Positions 53,657-56,399 of a DNA stretch of 56,399 bases are shown piece after piece. The notes under the pieces were generated by a model, which was not told the DNA's origin, searched no databases, and saw only the letters and a program-made list of their open reading frames with translations. Made by a program: the position numbers and the translations under genes. Numbering within the stretch: the first letter of the stretch is position 1; every line of letters starts with the position of its first letter. The stretch is from Formivibrio sp. (GTDB lineage: Bacteria; Pseudomonadota; Gammaproteobacteria; Burkholderiales; Chitinibacteraceae). The stretch covers positions 1 to 56,399 of the forward strand of contig JARLJJ010000420.1 in the NCBI GenBank assembly GCA_031291275.1. The letters run 5' to 3'.

Positions 53657-54757
53657 ATGGAACTCACCAACAAATTGCTGGCAAATGCTCAAGATCCACA
53701 CGTGCTGCTGGTAATGGTTCTGGTAGCAGTCATCGGCCTTGCCCTTCTTCTGCACCGGTTCGGCCGTGCCATCCTGCTGCGCCTGAGTCATCCCATACCC
53801 AGATTGCATGCCGTGCTGCGCAGCATCGATCGTGCGGCTAGTTTCGTCCTGCCTCTGCTGTTCGTGCAGATGGTGTTGCGCTCCGCACCGGATACCCTGC
53901 ACGGCATCGAACCCCTGCGGCACCTGGCTTCAGTGCTATTGATCCTGGCGCTGACCTGGCTGCTGATGCGCGCGGTCAGGGGTTTTGCTCAGGCCGTCAT
54001 TGCGCAGTACCCGCTGGATGTTTCGGACAACCTGAATGCCCGGCGCATTCATACCCAGACCGATGTGCTGATGCATTCGACCATGGTGCTGATCGTTCTG
54101 GTTGGCCTCGCTGCCGTACTGATGACTTTTCCATCGGTGCGCACCATTGGCGCCAGCCTGCTGGCTTCGGCCGGCGTCGCTGGCCTCGTGGCCGGCATGG
54201 CCGCCCGCCCGGTGCTGGGCAATCTGATTGCCGGCGTCCAGATTGCGCTGACCCAGCCTATCCGGCTGGATGATGTATTGATCGTGGAAGACGAATGGGG
54301 GTGGGTCGAAGAAATTACCGGCACCTATGTGGTATTGCGAATCTGGGACCGGCGCCGGCTGGTGATTCCCCTGCAGTGGTTTATCGAGCACCCGTTCCAG
54401 AACTGGACCCGCCACAGTGCCGACATTATCGGCACCGTATTCTGGTGGGTTGATTATCGCCTGCCGCTGGCACCATTGCGTGCCGAAATCCAACGCCTGT
54501 GCCAGGAAGTTCCGCACTGGTGGGATGGCGAACTTGCCATGCTGCAAGTCACAGAATCAGGGCAACAGTCCATCCAATTGCGCGCACTGGTTACTGCACG
54601 CAACTCGCCGGATTGCTGGGATTTACGCTGCCATGTGCGCGAAGGCGTCATCGACTTTATCCAGCGCGAATACCCGCAATTCCTGCCGCGCCTGCGCGCC
54701 GAAGTCGATACCCATAAGGAACAGGCCACTCCAGTCAACCCGGCCACCCCCGGCTAA
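53657..54757 (+). CDS. MscS-family mechanosensitive ion channel
   Basis: A 366-residue membrane protein with about four N-terminal helices and an MscS domain. The pore helix region ASLLASAGVAGLVAGMAARPVLGNLIAG is followed by IALTQPIRLDDVLIVEDEWGWVEEI, the standard start of the cytoplasmic beta domain, and the VIPLQWFIEHPFQNWTR segment. It would open under membrane tension during osmotic downshock. ATG at 53657 is preferred to TTG at 53654; AGGAAG lies upstream. Confidence 0.92.
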   Translation: MELTNKLLANAQDPHVLLVMVLVAVIGLALLLHRFGRAILLRLSHPIPRLHAVLRSIDRAASFVLPLLFVQMVLRSAPDTLHGIEPLRHLASVLLILALTWLLMRAVRGFAQAVIAQYPLDVSDNLNARRIHTQTDVLMHSTMVLIVLVGLAAVLMTFPSVRTIGASLLASAGVAGLVAGMAARPVLGNLIAGVQIALTQPIRLDDVLIVEDEWGWVEEITGTYVVLRIWDRRRLVIPLQWFIEHPFQNWTRHSADIIGTVFWWVDYRLPLAPLRAEIQRLCQEVPHWWDGELAMLQVTESGQQSIQLRALVTARNSPDCWDLRCHVREGVIDFIQREYPQFLPRLRAEVDTHKEQATPVNPATPG

Positions 54758-54803
54758 GTAGCGCGTATCCAGGATGAGGTAAGACGCAATCCTGGCAATC
54801 TCA

Positions 54804-55721
54804 TTAACTGCGCCGCCCCTTCTCCGCCGCCATCGCCGCGGCAGCGGTACGAGTTTCCACGCCCAGTTTCTCAAACACATGTTCCAGGTGTTTGTTCACG
54901 GTGCGCGGGCTCATTTCCAGGATATCGGCGATATCACGATTGGTCTTGCCCAAGCTCAGCCAGTGCAGCACCTCAGCTTCGCGCCGGGTCAGGCGAAAAG
55001 CGCCGATCAGGGCATCCAGCTCTGCCTCATCGTTTTCCTCGCGCAGAACCACCAGCCATTCATCATCGCCGGTCTGATCATGAAAGCTTGCCAATAGCCG
55101 CCGGTCGCCTTCCGCCTGCAGCAAAGCCGGAATTTCACGTCCTTCGCGTCGCGCGGCATCGGCCAGCCGGGTCCATTCCAGCAGGCGAATGGGCGCCATT
55201 TCATCTTGTGGGCCGAAGTACTTGTCGAGCAATTGCCGGGCCAAGGGCGTACGCCAGGTCAGCTTGCCGCTGGCCACAGCGATGGCCACCGTTGCCTGAC
55301 CAAAAGCATCGAGCGCGCTGCGCGCCTGCTTCATCTGCCGGGCACTGTGCATGTGGGCGGCAATGCGGGCCAGCACTTCCTGCGGCTTGATCGGCTTGGT
55401 CACATAATCCGCGCCACCGGCCGCGAATGCCGCGACCACATGCTCGGTTTCGGTGAGGCCGGTCATGAAAACAATCGGGATGGCTTGCGTGGAAAAGTCC
55501 GCTTTCAGCCGGCGCGCGACTTCAAAACCATCCATGCCGGGCATCATGGCATCGAGCAAAATCACATCGGGCAGACTCAGGCGAGCGCGGTGCAAGGCGG
55601 ATTCGCCATCGGTAGCAACCAGCACGGCATATCCGACCTGATCAAGCGCGTCGTAGAGCAGGGAAAGGTTGTCCGGCACATCATCCACAACCAGAACGAT
55701 GCCTTGCGGGCGCAGATTCAT
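54804..55721 (-). CDS. Response regulator with receiver, PAS-like linker and LuxR/GerE DNA-binding domain
   Basis: A 305-residue two-component regulator. The receiver domain (about 8-125) has VVDD, the phosphorylated aspartate in LLDAMMPGMDGFE, IVFMTG and YVTKPIKP. A linker of about 100 residues resembles a degenerate PAS. The C-terminal LuxR-type helix-turn-helix (LTRREAEVLHWLSLGKTNRDIADILEMSPRTVNKHLEHVFEKLGV, seen as LTRREAEVLHWL and SPRTVNKHLEHVF) ends at 305. Its start overlaps the hybrid kinase gene by four bases, so it is the cognate output protein. It may act on the dyad before urtA, but this is inferred. Confidence 0.94.
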   Translation of the reverse strand: MNLRPQGIVLVVDDVPDNLSLLYDALDQVGYAVLVATDGESALHRARLSLPDVILLDAMMPGMDGFEVARRLKADFSTQAIPIVFMTGLTETEHVVAAFAAGGADYVTKPIKPQEVLARIAAHMHSARQMKQARSALDAFGQATVAIAVASGKLTWRTPLARQLLDKYFGPQDEMAPIRLLEWTRLADAARREGREIPALLQAEGDRRLLASFHDQTGDDEWLVVLREENDEAELDALIGAFRLTRREAEVLHWLSLGKTNRDIADILEMSPRTVNKHLEHVFEKLGVETRTAAAAMAAEKGRRS

Positions 55722-56398
55722 AGAGCTTCCTTCAAGCCCTTGCGGATAATTTCCCGCAGGGCATCCAATTGAAACAGGCTAACTTGTTCACGCGCCAACC
55801 GCACAAATTCGGCATAGCGCGGATCAAGCAGCTCGATGCGATCCAGCGCCTCGCGGATGCCGCGGACATAGCCCAGCTCCAATACGGAATTGAGCGCCTG
55901 CAACTCGTCGGCGGAGGGGCTCACCCAATTGGGTAGCGGCGCTGCTTTGGCTGGCGGCACAGGCGAAGGCGCAGTCACCCATTCCAGCTCCAGGCGCGTA
56001 CCGATCCAGGCCAGCAGCTCATCGACTTTCAAAGGCTTGAGGATAAAGTCCTGCGGCGCGATGCCAACATCGTTTTCCTGCCCTTTTTCAAATGCATTGG
56101 CCGAAATAATCGCAATCGTCGCATCGCACTCGCCCGCTTCACGAATACGCCGGATGGTTTCCCAGCCGTCCATGTCTGGCATGGCCAGGTCCATGAAAAT
56201 CAACTGCGGCTGAAAATGCGGCAGGATGGCCAGACATTCCGCCCCAGACGCCGCTTCCCCGACCAGAAAACCCAGCGGGGAAAGCACATTGATCAACATT
56301 TCGCGATCCACGCGCTCGTTATCGACCACCAGTATCCGGCGCCGCACACCGATATAGCCGATGCGCGTCACCTGCGGCAATGCTGCATCTGCCAGTGC
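55718..56398 (-). CDS. Hybrid sensor histidine kinase, C-terminal receiver part (5' end beyond window)
   Basis: The reading frame is open to the window edge without a start (ALADAALPQVTRIGYIG at the edge). The visible portion is a receiver domain (RRRILVVDNERVDREMLINVL, phosphoacceptor in LIFMDLAMPDMDGWE, IISANAF, FILKPLK) followed by a proline-rich linker and a helical C-terminal domain (about 75 residues, ELQALNSVLELG, GIREALDRIELLDPRYAEFVRLAREQ), which is a common tail in this class. The kinase and sensor domains are outside. The four-base overlap with the LuxR-type regulator supports a cognate pair. Confidence 0.9.
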   Translation of the reverse strand, partial: ALADAALPQVTRIGYIGVRRRILVVDNERVDREMLINVLSPLGFLVGEAASGAECLAILPHFQPQLIFMDLAMPDMDGWETIRRIREAGECDATIAIISANAFEKGQENDVGIAPQDFILKPLKVDELLAWIGTRLELEWVTAPSPVPPAKAAPLPNWVSPSADELQALNSVLELGYVRGIREALDRIELLDPRYAEFVRLAREQVSLFQLDALREIIRKGLKEAL

Positions 56399-56399
56399 G

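Overview
This 56.4 kb window is chromosomal DNA of a betaproteobacterium. The evidence is the set of operon fragments (queA-tgt / yajC-secD-secF, aroQ-accB-accC-prmA-DUF3426, bioD-bioC-dedA, urtABCDE-ureDAJBCEFG) and the close similarity of the housekeeping proteins to betaproteobacterial families. The genus cannot be fixed from the sequence. Most of the window is ordinary core genome. The unusual parts are an AT-rich small-peptide locus near the left edge, two families of dispersed intergenic palindromes, a cysteine-less peroxiredoxin paralogue, and an accessory carbon-metabolism block in the middle.

Layout. 1-486: right part of an IS3-family element. 549-821: RnfH-like protein. 822-1334: AT-rich spacer. 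1335-1989: five tandem ORFs of 29-39 codons, each with its own strong ribosome binding site and most encoding a short hydrophobic peptide with a charged tail, closed by a hairpin terminator. 2313-13696: rpsT, a ferredoxin/flavin reductase, a PilZ (YcgR-like) protein, bioD, bioC, dedA, secF, secD, yajC, a glycine-zipper outer-membrane-type protein, tgt and queA. 13961-18345: aroQ, accB, accC, prmA and a zinc-ribbon/DUF3426 membrane protein. 18563-19713: two tandem Tpx genes, the first without any cysteine. 19836-25325: a PEBP-like periplasmic protein, a sugar isomerase-like protein, a GH105 hydrolase, a gamma carbonic anhydrase and oligopeptidase A.

25396-33026 is an accessory block: a frameshifted Gfo/Idh/MocA oxidoreductase, an iron-type alcohol dehydrogenase, a lactate-permease family transporter, a cupin, a divergent LysR regulator, a D-2-hydroxyacid dehydrogenase and a LysE exporter. 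Together they look like uptake and oxidation of a small 2-hydroxy acid or alcohol, but the substrate is not readable from the sequence.

33126-45424 is one long minus-strand urea module: urea ABC transporter urtABCDE, then ureD-ureA-ureJ-ureB-ureC-ureE-ureF-ureG. No convincing terminator lies between the genes, but most larger spacers hold a structured repeat. 45627-56399 is signalling: a periplasmic-sensor GGDEF-EAL-CZB protein divergent from urtA, a cupin, a YdcZ/DUF606 protein, a CHASE3-PAS-GAF-GGDEF-EAL protein, an MscS channel, and a LuxR-type response regulator overlapping the 3' end of a hybrid histidine kinase that runs off the window. A 7+7 bp dyad upstream of urtA is a candidate operator for such a regulator.
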